Part shown: piece after piece, positions 37,523 through 51,030 of the stretch
Numbering within the stretch: the first letter of the stretch is position 1
Layout: each line of letters begins with the position of its first letter
Source: Rhynochetos jubatus
Taxonomy: Eukaryota > Chordata > Aves > Eurypygiformes > Rhynochetidae
Length of the DNA: 64,000 nucleotides
Assembly: GCA_027574665.1 (NCBI GenBank)
Contig: CM050690.1
Coordinates: forward strand, 70,661,433 to 70,725,432
Direction: 5' to 3'
The notes under the pieces: model-generated
Database searches by the model: none
Told to the model about the DNA's origin: nothing
What the model saw: the letters and a program-made list of their open reading frames with translations, nothing else
Position numbers and translations under genes: made by a program

Positions 37523-38076
37523 ATCATGGAATCATCACAGAAGGGTTTGGGTTGGAAGGAACCTTAAAGACCATCCAGTTCCAACCCCCCTGCCATGGGC
37601 AGGGACACCCTCCACTAGACCAGGTTGCTCCAAGCCTCATCCAGCCTGGCCTTGGACACTTCCAGGGATGGGGCATCCACAGCTTCTCTAGGCCACCTGC
37701 TCCAGTGCCTCAACACCCTCTCCAGGAAGAATTTCTTCCTGATATCCAATCTAAATCTATGCTCTTTCAGTTTAAGCCCATAACTCCTTGTCCTGTCACT
37801 ACAGGCCCTCGTAAAAGTCCCCCTCCAGCTTCCTTGTAGCCCCTTCAGGTACCGGAAGGTGCTGTAAGGTCTCCCCAGAGCCTTCTCTTCTCCAGGCTGA
37901 ACACCCCCAACTCTCCCAGCCTGTCCCCACAGCAGAGGTGCTCCAGCCTTTGATGCATCTCCATGGCCTCCTCTGGACTTGCTCCAACCAGTCAATATCC
38001 TTCTCATGTTGGGGGACTCAGAGCTGGACACAGAACTGCAGGTGGGGTCTCACATGAGTGGAGTAGAGGGGGAGAA
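37523..38076 (-). mobile_element. CR1 LINE 3' fragment
   Basis: The plus strand begins TCATGGAATCATCACAGAAG, then GGTTTGGGTTGGAAGGAACC and CCTGCCATGGGCAGGGACAC. This is the antisense of the same 3' end as the element at 26131. It extends into the end of ORF2 (on the minus strand, codons for FRLDIRKKFFLERVLRHW) and stops near GAGTAGAGGGGGAGAA. It is 5'-truncated, with stops and frameshifts. Confidence 0.92.
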
Positions 38077-39646
38077 TAAAGTGAAGCCAAGCCAAGACAG
38101 CAAGACAGCCAAGGAAAGTAATATTAAAAAAGCTTATGCTGTGGGTGATAAGTACACATCTGAAGCGCTACTTCTATGTTACCTTCTTCACCCTTTTTTT
38201 TTTTAATTATGCATATCTCCTTTACTGCAATTTAACATTCTAAACAAAAATCCTATCTAAATGCTGAATTTAAAATAATGTGGGTTGTTGAGTTTTGGGG
38301 GGGTTGTGTGTGGGGTGTGAGTTTTTTTCGGTTGGTCAGGTTTTTTTCCCTTTTTTGTTGTTTTAAGTAGAAAGCTAGTAACGTGGTTGGTAAAACAGTC
38401 CATAACACAGATGTGAAAAGTACTGACTGCCTTCAGTGGCACGAGGTTTGGGCTGTGTAATGTGGAACCTCTCTATAAATCATCTCTATATATTCTGCAT
38501 TTCTCACCATAGTCATTGATTAATGGTAGAGTGGAAAACTAGCAGGAAAAAACAAAACAAAACATCTCTTTCGAGAGAATGGACAAGCATGGGTAAAATG
38601 AAGGGAGGAAGAGAAGATGGAAATAAGCTGTAAACATTTTAGACAGAGATAGCAATCATCCAGTGAAAAGAAGAGAGACTACAACCAAGGAAGAGGCAAA
38701 AAAAAAAAAAAATCCAAACAAACAAAATGAAATTAACCCACAACAAATCTGAGAAAAAAAGAAACAAACTGCAATTATATTTTTTCTCATATTGCAGCAT
38801 CTGACTACCAATGAAACTATGATAGGACTCTGACCACTGGTCACTATACAAAGGTTTCAGTTCCTCTTCATTGAAAAACATTCTTGGCTCCTTAACAAAA
38901 AAACCCAGCTTTTCCACAGCTTAGTATATGCATGCATGAGAATGGCGGAAACCAAAATAAAGTTAAAAAGCTGTTTATGTGCAGTAATACATAGACTCAG
39001 TAGTAATGCAAACATAAGTAACCACCCTCAGGATTCAGAAACTTGCCTCATAAACTTAAATGTTTCATGCCGATCCTCCAGAGTATTCTTTAACTCACTA
39101 TATCTTTCGATTTAAAAAAAAAACTTTTATATGACTGACCTAATAGATTTCCAAGAAGAACATTAGAGATAAAATTAGGTGGATTAAAATTAAATTTTAA
39201 AGAAGTTCTATGGTATTGGGTCTCTATATTTTTCTTTTTTTAAAGGCATTCTATTAAATAGAACACTTTAAATACAGATGTTTTATTTAGATTATGAAAT
39301 CTTTCTTTAGAATGAAAATAACAAGTGGTTCTCATTTCTTGTATGCTGAGTAGCATTGTATTCATGTAACTGCTGCACCATGATCAAAGTTGATTTCTGC
39401 ACCTGCACACCCCAAGTAAACAAGTACAGTTCAGGTATCTATTTCATAGTTTAGGTGAGCAGTGGACTTTCTTTTCTTTTAATCAGCAAACCTCCTATTA
39501 TAAATGTAAGAAGCCTTGCCTCATTCCCAGTTTTAAACTTCCACATTTTGCAGTCTTGTTAGTTACTGTATGAATCTCTGCTAGTTAACAGTTCATGAAC
39601 TGTCCTTAAAACAAGCAAAAAACACTGTGGCCCCGCCTCTCCCCCT

Positions 39647-39668
39647 CCCCCCCCCCCCCCCCCCCCCC
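39647..39668 (+). repeat. poly-C run (22 C; poly-G in NIPBL pre-mRNA)
   Basis: Uninterrupted run of 22 C, preceded by CGCCTCTCCCCCT. On the transcribed sense this is an unbroken G22, which can form G-quadruplex structures and is prone to length errors. Confidence 0.9.
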
Positions 39669-40949
39669 AAGACAACAACCAAACAAAAAAAACAACTCAC
39701 AATCAAAATCGCTAAAAGAATGAGGCAGGGAGAATGAATGAACGAATGACTATCCTCTAGTTCCCAGACAGTTAAGATACCGTGACTGAGGTACACGACA
39801 CAGATTTACCCACAAGAGGGCAGTTTTTCTGATTTTCACACCAGAGCTACAGTTGGATACAATGACAAGGTCTAGCAGGAAACAGTGACTTTTCTTGCTA
39901 CCTTGCAATTACAAAGGGTGAAAATTCATCAGAATACAGTTTCCTGAGAAGAACAGGTCTCCAACAGCATTAAGACCTTTTTATGTTATAGCCATATCCT
40001 TCTTTCAAGCACAGAGAACTTTTTTTTCATCTGATATAAAAATTAAAAAGCACTTATAAACAGTGTTCTGCACTTAAAAATAACATCTCAAGTATTTAAT
40101 TCAGATGTCTTAGCACAAAGAACTCTTTAAAACGATCCTATATCAACTCCTTCATACACAAATAAGACATTTAAGCGCCACGTAAAAAGCCTTTTCTTCA
40201 GGCAACATAACCTGACCCGAAATTTCACAGAAAATCACATTATATTTATACAGTGCTGTGATGATCAATAAGTGTAGGTTATTTCAACAAAAGAGAAGTA
40301 TATCTCAAAATTACTGATTTTCATGGAAAACTCCCAATACACCAATGAGGCTATGTAAATAACTTCCACAGGCAAGGGTATTTCCTGATATTTCATTAGA
40401 GAACAAATACAAAACAGAATCTGTCCAAAAAGCCTTACTGTTATACAGCTCAGTTGTATTCCTAAAACATGGGGATTAAACCTAAGTGAATAGAACAGAA
40501 ATTTTGTACCTGGTTCCAAAGTTATATACTACTGGGTGTTTCCCATTAGAAAAGTGATACAAGACCAAGTTCTACTGATAACGCAGCAAAACCTAAACCA
40601 AAGAACCGGTATGTCTTAAAAGGTTAACCTGTATATAATAACAGATTATTTTTGCAGGCACAATTACATTGATAGCTATTAGACATTAAATACCTTGGTA
40701 AGACAGTTACGTTCACCAGTTCTACAAAATAAAGAAGCTAAAACTTCAGTCAGTGAGAATCCAGCTATTCAGGGTGTTTATTACTCCTCCTTTTCCATTT
40801 TTTAACCAATAAATACCCTCTTTATGAGATTCTTCTTTCATGTCAAAGGTCCTGACACTACTGAGAGCACTACTGAATTCTTTTTGTCCTGCAGAAGCAA
40901 ATGTAGAATTTAACTGTAAAAACCTAAATTTGCTTGGCAGCAGTCATGA

Positions 40950-43900
40950 TATTATAGAACCATCAAATCTTTCAGGTTGGAAAGGCCCTTAAGATCACTG
41001 AGTCCAAACATAAACCTAACACTGACAAGTCCACCACTGAATCATAACCCTAAGCAAAACATCTACACTTCTCTTAAATACCTCCGGGTGTGGTGACTCC
41101 ACCACTTTCCTGGGCAACCCCTTCTGATGCCTGACAACCCTTTTGCAGAAGAAATTTTTCCTGATATCCAATCTAAACCTCCCCTGGAACAACCTGAGGC
41201 CACTTCCTCTTGTCCTATCACTTGAAATCTGGGAGAACACAGATGAGTAGAGCAGGACTATCCCCTTCCTCGACCTGCTGGCCACGCTGCTCTGGATACA
41301 GCCCAAGGTATGGTTGGCTTTCTGGGCTGCTGGCTCATATCCAGCTTTTCATCCCCCAGTACCCCCAAGTCCTTCTCCTCAGGGCTGCTCTCGATCCATT
41401 CTCCGTCCAGCTTATACTTGTGTATGGGATTGCCCCGACCCAGGTGCAGGACCTTGCACTGGGCCTTGTTGAACTCCATGCGGTTGGCACAGGCCCAGCT
41501 CTCCAGCCTGTCCAGGTCCCTCTGGATGGCATCCACTCCCTACAGCATGTCGACCGCACCACACAGCTTGGTGTTGACAGCAAACTTGCTGAGGGTCCAC
41601 TCAATCCCACTGTCCATGTTGCTGACAAAGATGCTAAGCAGCACCAGTCCCAATGTTGACAGAGTGGTCCATTCATAAAATCCATGTCTCTCCAATTTAG
41701 AGAGAAAGATGTCATGCACGACAGCGCTGAATGCTTTGCACAAGTCCAGGTGGAGCCAAGGATATCAGTTGCCCATCCTTTACCCACCAAGGCTGAAACC
41801 CCATTGCAGAAGGCAACCATATTGGTCAGGCACAATCTGTCCCTGGTGAAGCCATGTTGGCTGTCACCAATCACCTCCTCATTCTCCATGTGCCTCACCA
41901 TGGCTTCCAGGAGGATTTGTTCCATGACCTTGCCAGGCACAGGGGTGAGACTGACTGGCCTGGACTTCCCTGGATCCTCCTTTTTAAAAATGGGGGCTAT
42001 GTTTCTCCTTTTCCAGTCAGTGGGAACTTCATGCCACGACATCTCGAATATGATGGATAGAGGATTAGCAACCTCATCCGCCAGTTCTCTCAGGACCCAT
42101 GGATGTATTCCATCAGGTCCCATGGACTTGTGCACCTTCATGTTCCTCAGGTGTTCTCGAACCCGACCCTCACTAACCATGGGCAGCTCTCCATTCTCCC
42201 AGTCCCTGCCCCTGCCTGCCATGACTCTGGGGTATGGCTCGCATCCTTGCTGGTGAAGACTGAGTCAAAAAAATCATTGAGCACCTCAGCCTTCTCCATA
42301 TCGTGGGAAGCCAGCTCTTCTGTTTCCTTCCGCAGAGGGCCCACATTTTCCCTGACCTTCCTTTCATCCCCTGTGTGCCTATAGAAGCCCTTCTTGTTGC
42401 CCTTGATGTCCCTGGCCAGGTTTAATTCTGTCAGGGCTTTGGCTTTCCTAACCTCATCCCTGACTTGTTGGACAACTTCCCTGTAATCCTCCCATGCTCC
42501 CTGTCCCTGCTTCCACCCTCTGTAGGCTTCCTTTCTGCACCTCAGTTTGTCCAGAAGCTGACTGTTCATCCACACAGGCCTCCTGGTGCTTTTACCCAAC
42601 TTCTTCTTCATTGGGACATATAGCTCCTGAGCTTGGAGGAGAAGATCCTTGAATATCAGCTGTCTTAGGCCCCTTATTGCTCTAGGGCTTCATCCCATGG
42701 AACTCTGCCAATCAGTTCCCTGAAGAGGCTGCAGTCTGCTCTCCTGAAGTCCAGGACAGCGAGCTTGCTGTGCACCCTCCTCGCCTCTGTAAGGATCTCA
42801 AAGTCAACATTCCATGGTCACTGCAGCCAAGGCTGCCCTTGAGCTTCACATTCCCTGCCAGCCCCTCCCTGCTGGTGAGAACAAGGTCCAGCATGGCAAC
42901 CCTCCTGTTCGGCTCTTCTATCACTTGGATAAGGAAGTTGTCATCAACACATCCCAGGAACCTCCTGGTTAGGTTGTGCCCTGCCGTGTTGTCCCTCCAG
43001 CAGATATTGGGGTGGTTCAAGTCTCCATGAGGACCTGGGTTTGTGACCGTGAGGCTGCTGCTATCTGCCTGGCAAGGGCCTCATCCACTTGCTCATCCTG
43101 GCCAGGTGGCCTGTAGTAAACTCCCACTACAGTATCCCCTCTCCCTGCCTTCCCTTTAATCCTGACCCGTAAGCTCTCTGTCAGCTTCTCATCCAACCCC
43201 AGGTGCAGTTCCATGCTGGTCTCTGACAACATCCCCTCCACGTCTCCCCTGCCTGTGCTTCCTAAAGAGCCTGTACCCTTCATTCTGACACTCCAGCCAT
43301 AGGAGCCATCCCAACATGTCTCCGTGATGCCAGTGAGGTCACAGCCCCTCATGCGTGTGCACGCCTCTAACTCCTCTTGTTTATTCCCCATGCTCCGTGT
43401 GTTCCCATAGAGGCATTTAAGACGGGCCCCTGATGAAGTTGGCTTGCTGATGGAGCAGCTGGAATTCCCTTGTTCTGCTTGCCAGGTGCTCTCCTGGTGA
43501 CCTGCGACTCTTCTCCAGGCGCTGGGCCTGGAGGTTGGTGGCACTACTGGTTTTGCCCCTTTCCCCCTCCAAACCTGGTTTAAAGCCCTCTCCATGAGCC
43601 CCACCAGTTCATGGGCGAGAATCCTTTTCCCCTTTGAGACAGCGGCACGCCATCTGTCCCCAGCCAGCCCGGTGCCTTATAAACCTCCCCATGATCAAAA
43701 CCCCAAAATTCCACCGTTGGCACCAGGCTCTGAGCCACATGTTGATCAGGCGTGCTTTCCTGCTCCTTCCAGTATTCTTCCCTGCCACTAAAGGGATCAA
43801 GGAAAACACTACCTGTGCTCCTGATCCTGCAAACAATCACCCCAGTGCCCTGAAGTCCCTTTTGATGTCTTTTGGATTCCTCTCAAGCTCGTCACTGCCC

Positions 43901-44036
43901 ACCTGCATGACCAGTAGCGGGTAATAATCCAAGGGCCGTACTGGACCAGGGAGTTTCCTGGTGATGTCCCTAACCCAGGCCCCAGGGAGGCAGCAGACTT
44001 GTGCAATGGGTCCGGTTGGCATATCAGGCCCTCTGG
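40950..44036 (-). mobile_element. CR1 LINE, 3.1 kb, ORF1 esterase + endonuclease + RT remnants
   Basis: Read on the minus strand from 44036 down. First comes an ORF1 C-terminal part that looks like the SGNH/esterase domain (DYYPLLVMQVGSDELERNPK, then GAQVVFSLIPLVAGKN). The ORF2 endonuclease follows (LKCLYGNTRSMGNKQEELEA, ITETCWDGS, VGVYYRPPGQDEQVDEA, FLGCVDDNFL), then the RT ([41 protein letters not shown]). The 3' end at 40950-41230 differs in sequence from the element at 26131, so it belongs to another 3' subfamily. An internal deletion is likely near 41240. Frameshifts split the coding parts, so it is dead. It lies in the same sense as NIPBL. It is the most complete CR1 here but lacks the 5' end of ORF1. 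Confidence 0.93.
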
Positions 44037-44918
44037 TTAATTATTAATAACTAGGAATTCAAAATTGTTAATAAGGCCTGAAGCATATAGCACAGAAGAT
44101 GTAGAAGTATTGTGTTGGAATTACTGTTAATCAACTAAGCTCAAATAAGCTCACCATAAGCAACTGGTCCTAGATGGTAACCAGCAGGCATCTCTCAGTA
44201 GATAGGAAATACATTGTATGGGGGTATGGTCTTTGTAGGTCTGGGGATGGATTCACAGTTACCTAGGCAAGTGCCCCACGTCACCCTGAACTTCTGCTAC
44301 TCCTGCTGGTTCTCCTATGTCTGCAGCACAAACAGAAGTTCACAACCTGTGCTGAAAGTCAGGATGCAGTTCCAAGGAAAGCATTTCTCTACAGCATTGT
44401 CCCTTTCACCTTACTGATCATCTTCCATATCCTACCCTTGACAGCCTGCAGATGTTACATACCTAAACCACAACTACCTAGGAATTGCAGCAATTGGTTT
44501 GCAAAGGTGGTCACAGGCTTAGTCAAGCTCACAGCTTCAACCAAGCTTAAACTTCTCAACTTTCAAGTTTTCTAAAATTACCAATGTCACAGGATAAACA
44601 AACATTCCATCAATAACAGTCAAATGGAATCTCAAAGTTATGATGGACATTCACAAAAATGTCTGAGGATTTTTAATGTTTGACCTGTCAATGTTTACAA
44701 TTCCCAGCTCATCTCCACTGGTACTGCAGCAATACAAAGAAACACAGAACAGCTCTCAACAGTGAAAGCATACTTGTAGAAGTAATACTTTGGAGAAAAA
44801 TAAAAGGTAAATATTTGTGTGGATAGGGCGCCATGAACCAGTTAGTATAAAACAAGTACAATGAAGAATATTACTTTGAAGAAAATCTCCCTATGCATAG
44901 AAATTCCCTAAAACAAGC

Positions 44919-44943
44919 TCCCCCACCCCCCCACCCCCCACTC
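44919..44943 (-). repeat. C-rich tract (G-quadruplex-prone on the transcribed sense)
   Basis: Runs of 5, 7 and 6 C separated by single A, then ACTCC. On the minus strand this gives closely spaced G-runs that can form a G-quadruplex. Confidence 0.6.
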
Positions 44944-47900
44944 CTTTAGCAAATTTAACTACCAGTCTAGAAATTTTCTTCACATTTGAGTTCACTCAAT
45001 GCAACCAATTTTTCAGTAAAATAAAAACAACTGAATTCAAGCTACTAGTTCTGAAAGAGACTATAAACTGAAATGTTTAATGTAGTTCAACTAAACCACT
45101 TTAAATCAATTCCTCGTGTTCATTTACATTAAAAGCCTTAAGTGTTGTTATTTAGACCAGGTTTGAGTAATCCCTTTGTTTCTAATTATTTGGACAAAAT
45201 CACACATTTTGAAATAGTTTAGCTGAACACAAATAATACATCTATGAACTAGCTTCAATTCTGTTTTTCCAAGAAATATGGAAATTTCTAAGTATCTCAT
45301 TGTAAATGTCTATCATAACTTCTGGTACACACTTATCAATCAGATTAAAAGTGAGTAGGAGAAATAAAACCGAAGATTCACTATGACATTTCAATTGACT
45401 GAACCATTGTGTATCTTGAGGGAGAACAGTGTCAAAACCAATGCACACCCCTGGAGACACAGTAAAAACACTTCAGGTCACATAAAGAGATCAGACTGAA
45501 GGCAATCAATAGTATATTTTATATTCACTGTAAAGAGCAGAGCATGATCATAATCCATGGCACAAAAAGCTGAGAAACTTTTCAACTGAGGAACCAAGCC
45601 TCTAAAGGGAGGCATTTGCTCCATTTTCATTTTTCATTTTAAAGAAAAGTAGTGAGACTTTCAGATTACAAGGCCCTGAGGAAAGTTGCAGCTAACATTT
45701 CTAGCACTGACATTGACAGTACCGAAGCAAAAACTTTCCCTTAAGTTTACCACATTAACCTCTTCATACCAAGTAAGTTACAATTAACATATAACCACAC
45801 ACCGAGAGTACATACAGCTAAAAAAGTCATCACCAGGTAAAACAGCATCAGTAATCCAGAAATTGCACTACATTCTGCAGAGAATTAAGTCTACACTTAA
45901 GTTTGCCTGTTTCACAATGCTCTTCCATGCTGCAGTTTTTACTTTTGGCTTTTAGTCCTATTTGTGTATTACTGCAATGGAAGGCAGAAACTAAGTTACC
46001 TGCTTAAAGAGTTGACAACTACACTGAATAGCCATGTTTAAAAAAAAAAAAATCCCTTTACTGTAAGTAAGAAGAATAACAACAAAACAACAAACCCAAC
46101 ACAAACCACTGGAGGTTTTTTTAAATTCATTTTGCAAAAAGAAACTGGTATCTCAACATCTCTAACTGGAATGGTCTTTTTAAACAAAAACAGAAATATC
46201 CATAATGGCATTTTTTCTTATGTGATTAGTGGATGTAACAAAGTCGTCACTATTATATTCACAGATTCATGGAAGTGGAACATATTCAGCTTCCAGCTTG
46301 AAGTGCCAGTACTTGATATGAGCCACAGGCTCATATTCTTGCTTTGACAAGTGAAAAGCTTTAGTAAATAAGCTCTCTGCAACCAGGTGAAGTGGATGAA
46401 CTGGAAACACTGGATCCAAGAACCTAACTTTTCTACTTCCCCAATCAGACTGTAACTATAGTTCAGTACAACCACTACAGCTACTCAACCAGGATGAAAA
46501 ATAAGTATGTCCATCCCCAACCAGCAAAGCCATGCCCCTTGTAGTTGTAGTAAAATAGTTGTGTACTATCCTAAATTGCCAGTCTGCATTACCATAGTTC
46601 AGATATAAACTTCCTATTCTATTTTGTTGAACCTTCATTTAATACATCTCTAGAGTTTTACTGTGATACACTACTCTGAATAGTACATGATGCACTATAA
46701 AGCTGAGCCTTAAACACAACATGACATTACCATTACAAGATGTTATCAATCACTATCTAATCAAAGCTAACTACTTCATCTGCTATTTCCGTTGTAGTTC
46801 CCTCCCATTTCTCCTCTTTTTGAGAATATGCATTATGGTTTTCAAATATTAAATTGTAATAACAAGGGCAACAGAAAAAAAAAAAATCTACCTGTTCCTA
46901 AGATTTCTCCTTTTCCAGTAACCCTCCTCTCAGATCATTAAAATATAATGCCTTTGATCCGTCAAAGTAACCATTCTTCATACTCAGCACACAGATTCCA
47001 AAGCAACAGGTTTGCTTCCCAAGCCTTGCAGGGACAAAATGTTTTAGCCAATTGTTCCATTCTTCTGAAGTAACTTCTACTACCTGTGACACACCTGAAA
47101 CTTTTTTTGCTGGTTTCAGTGCAATGGTCACAGCCTTTGCAGCTGTTGTAGAAACTTAAAATGTATGCTTGTACTGACCATCTGACTTCCCTTTACTGAC
47201 TTCCCTCAATTCAATTCAGTCTTCCAGCAGGACTTTGCCAGTGAGGACCTTCTCCCAAGGGAAATTACTGTTATCTGTTACACACAACTTGACAGAACAT
47301 CATCCAAAGCTTGAATGATGCAGAAATGATTCTAGATTAAAAAAAAAAAAACAAAAAACTAAAAAAACCCAAACACAGCACCCCCTCTCCTCTTCCCCCA
47401 ACCCCACAAAACCAGTATCTTAAGATACCAGTTCTTAGGAATGCCTTTACTAGATTTTAATTCCTCTTGGAAAAAATGGAAGTCCTTCAGAATCACTTCT
47501 CAACACAAATTTTAAAACTAGATGGAAAAAGGACTGGAATTGCCACAGCTCTTGAGCTGATTCCAAGTTCTCTGTTCAGAAGGCAATTCTGGTACCTAGT
47601 CTTCACAAAACACGCAAAACACTTAAGACAAGTGCTATTTCAATGTCCAGGACATAATGTGAGACAGGAAATGTTGGAAAGCTGTAAGCAGTCGATCACT
47701 CCCATAAAATTTCCATTGTGTTTGTCTACCTTTTAAGAAGTAAATTTAGTAAGAAAGACCTCACTGCTTATTAATACATAATGGACAAAAAGGGTTTATA
47801 ATATTAAAGGAAAGTTGAATTCCACTGCATGTCACAGAAGACTAAATTCCAGATGGAAATGAATTTGAGATAATAATTTGAGGAAACTGGAAAGGTTCAC

Positions 47901-48820
47901 GTTACCAGTTTCTAAAGTGACAATTCACACTGCAGTCATTTAGGGCATAGTTCTACTTTGAAAAGCACTTAGGAGACTCATCTTGTTCACCCCCTTCCCC
48001 CCCAAAATCAAGAATGACTATGCTTACTGTATCTTTGTACAGTAAGTACAAAAAGCAGATTTTTTAAAATCAAATGTTAAACTCCAATGAAATGTAACAA
48101 AACCCAAGATAAGTCCCAACAGTTCAACACAAATGTTTTTTTCAGCACCCCTCACAAGAAACTCTTAGCAATTTTCCTTGATTTTTGGGAGTTATCAGTA
48201 TTTTTATCTTTTACATCTATGTGTTCTCCTTTTAGAATTAACACATCTTCTGTTACAGTGAAATTGGGCATAAATCTAAATCCCATTTCTTGTAATCACA
48301 TTTATTTCTTAGAATGAAGTATCAATGCAGACTCCATACGTAAGGACTGTAAGACATGGCCTTTAAGCTCACAGCACTGTTCTTCCTCTGTGGCAGAAAG
48401 CTGTCATCACAATTTCCACTAACCCACCTAAGAACTTCAAAGCTGCCCCCAGTAACTTACTGAATACTTAATGGCTTTCCAAGGAAAAACAAGAGGACTG
48501 AAAAAAGTATTTTAAATTAGTAAAATCAGCACATGTGAAAGGACATTTTTTTTTTTTAAATCACCACATTCCATAAAACTCCCTATATATGCTAATACAA
48601 GAGCCTTTAAAGTTAAAAGGTGATAAAGTATCTAGGCAATAAATTGCCACTTCTGTAATATATGTGGGACAAGAAGCAGATTTTGCATTACCTGGCAGTA
48701 GAATATATGTGAAAGATAAGTTACTGAAGTCAGGATAGCTGGCACTTACCAGCTGTGATGATTTGCACAACACAAGTATGTTCTTCTGTCTTAAGGGAAT
48801 TATGTATGGGAAAAAAAATC

Positions 48821-51030
48821 ATAGAATCCTATAATGTTTAAAGTTGGAGGGGACCTCTGGAGGTCATCTAGCCCAATGTTCAGTCCAATGCTCAGAGCAG
48901 TGTCAGCTACAGCAGGTTGCTTGGGGCTGTGTCCTGCCAGGTTTCAAGTAACTCCAAGGATAGAGACTCCACAACTCCCCACATTGCAATGTTTGTTCAC
49001 CCTTCGGTCAAACAGGTTCTCCTCTAAATGGATGTCTTGTATTTCAGTTTGTGCCCACTGTCTCTTGTCCTGCCACTGGACACCACTGAGAAGAGTCTGG
49101 CTTCATCCCCTTGACTGTTTATCCTCAGGCTTAACAGTCCCAGCCCTCTCAGGGACTCCACCAGATGCTCCAACCCCTTAACTATCTTCACAGCCCTTCA
49201 ACAGACTCACTTGCATATGTCCATGTCTTTCTTCTGCTGGGGAGCCCAGAACTGAACCCAGCACTCCAGATGTGTCTCATCACGGATGAGTAGAGTGGAA
49301 GAATACCGCCCTTTGTTGAAATGATGGATGTTTCTGTCTGCCCAGTTCTCCAGCATGTTGAGGTCTCTCTGAATAGCAGCATGCTGATTTGGTGTATCAA
49401 CTACCCCTCCACATTCTGTCTGCAAACTGGCTGACAGTTCACTGTGTCCCATGACCCAGGTCATTAATGAAGATTATGAAGATTAGCCCCAGTGCCAACC
49501 CCTGGAGTACACCACTGATGACTGGCTTTCAGTTGCACTTCATGCCACTGTTCACAATGCTTCAAGACCAGCAGTTCAGCCAGGTTTTGATGCATCTCAC
49601 TGTCTGCTTATCTGGCCTGTACTTCACTGATTTGTCTACCAAGGATGTTGTGGGACACCGTTTTGAAAGTCTTACTAAAGTAAAAAATGAACATGCCCCC
49701 ATCCACACTGCTAGTCATGTCATCATAGAAAATAATTGGGCTTATTAAACATGATCTCTCCATAAATCAATACCTACTACTCCTGATCACCTTCCTATCC
49801 TTCATGTGTTTAGAAGTGGTTTGAAGGATTAGCTGCTGCACCACTTTCCCAGAGATCGAGGTAAAGTTGACTGGCCTTTAATTTTCCAGATTCCTCCCCC
49901 ATATCTTTAAGGAGGTTCGAGAGGGACAATGTCTTTCTTTCAGTCCTCTGGTACATCCCCTGATCAGCATGACCTTTCAAAGCTTATTGAGAGTGATCTC
50001 ACAACAACAACTGGTCAGCTCCCTCAGCACTCATGGATGCATGTCACCAGGTTCCACGGACTTGTGCATATCTAGTTTGTTTACGTGTTCCTTAACATGA
50101 CCCTCCTCTACCAAGCGTAAGCCTTCATTGCTTTGGCCTTTCCCACTGGCCTCAGTGCATGGGATTCCTACAGGCCACTTCTACCAGTTAAGACTAAGGC
50201 ACAGAAAACTGAGTACTTCACCTTTATTCCTGTTCCTTGTTATCAGGTCCCTATTCCCATTCAGCAGTGGGTCCTTATTTTCCCTAGTCTTCCTTTTGCT
50301 GCTAATGTACCTGCAGAAACCCTTCTCGTTGCCCATCAGATTTTCACTGCGCACATGTCCAGATGGGGTGTGGCTTCTCTAATCTCATCCCTGCATGCTC
50401 AGACAGCCCTGCACATTCCTTGGTCATCTCATCTTGCTTGCACTTCTTCTACCTTTCTTTTACACATCTGAATTTTGTCAGGAGCTCCCTGGTCCTCCAT
50501 GCAAACCTCCTGCTAACTTTTTGCTTGGCTTCCTGCATGGCAGGATGGACCCTTTTTGAGATGGGAGAATGTGATTCTTGAAAAATTAACCAGCTTTCCA
50601 GGAACACTCTCTTCTCTCCAGAGCTGTATGTCAAGAGATTCTTCCAAGCAGATCCTTGAACAGGCCAAAGTCTGCTCTTCTTAAGTCCATGGTTATGATC
50701 CTGCTATTTGCCTCGAACCCTCTTCTCAGGATCCTGAACACCACCATCTCATATTGCTGCAGCCAAGGCTGTCCTAGCCTGCATCTCCAACCAGTTCTTT
50801 CTTGTTTCTAAGGATGAGGTCCAGCACAGCATCTCCCTTGCCAACCAGTCAGTGACCGGTGTCAGGAAGTCATTGTCAATAAACTCTAGAAGCCTCCTGA
50901 ATTACTTTTGTCTACTATGGTGTCCCTCCAGCAGATACCACGGTGGTTAAAGTTCCCTGTGAGGACCAGGGCCTGCAAATATGAGGATTCTTTCAGTTGT
51001 CTAAAGAAGGCCTCAGCAGGTACTTCTTCC
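48821..51030 (-). mobile_element. CR1 LINE, 2.2 kb, older copy
   Basis: The plus strand begins ATCATAGAATCCTATAATGT, then GTTGGAGGGGACCTCTGGAG and GTCATCTAGCCCAATG. This is the antisense 3' end of a CR1 subfamily unlike those at 26131 and 40950. It continues through RT (CTGGCCTTTAATTTTCCAGA near 49871 is antisense of the 'KSRPVSLTS' region) into the end of the endonuclease (TTCAGGAGGCTTCTAG on the minus strand around 50890). Many indels. It fades near 51030. Open frames such as 49467-49748 and 50133-50471 are antisense shadows of it. Confidence 0.88.

Noticed and set aside
41335..42222. 295-residue open frame on the minus strand
   Set aside because: It is a frame-shifted part of CR1 ORF2 reverse transcriptase in the element at 40950-44036.
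43017..43604. 195-residue open frame with endonuclease-like sequence as a host gene
   Set aside because: It covers the ORF1/ORF2 junction and the endonuclease start of the same CR1; frame breaks follow on both sides.
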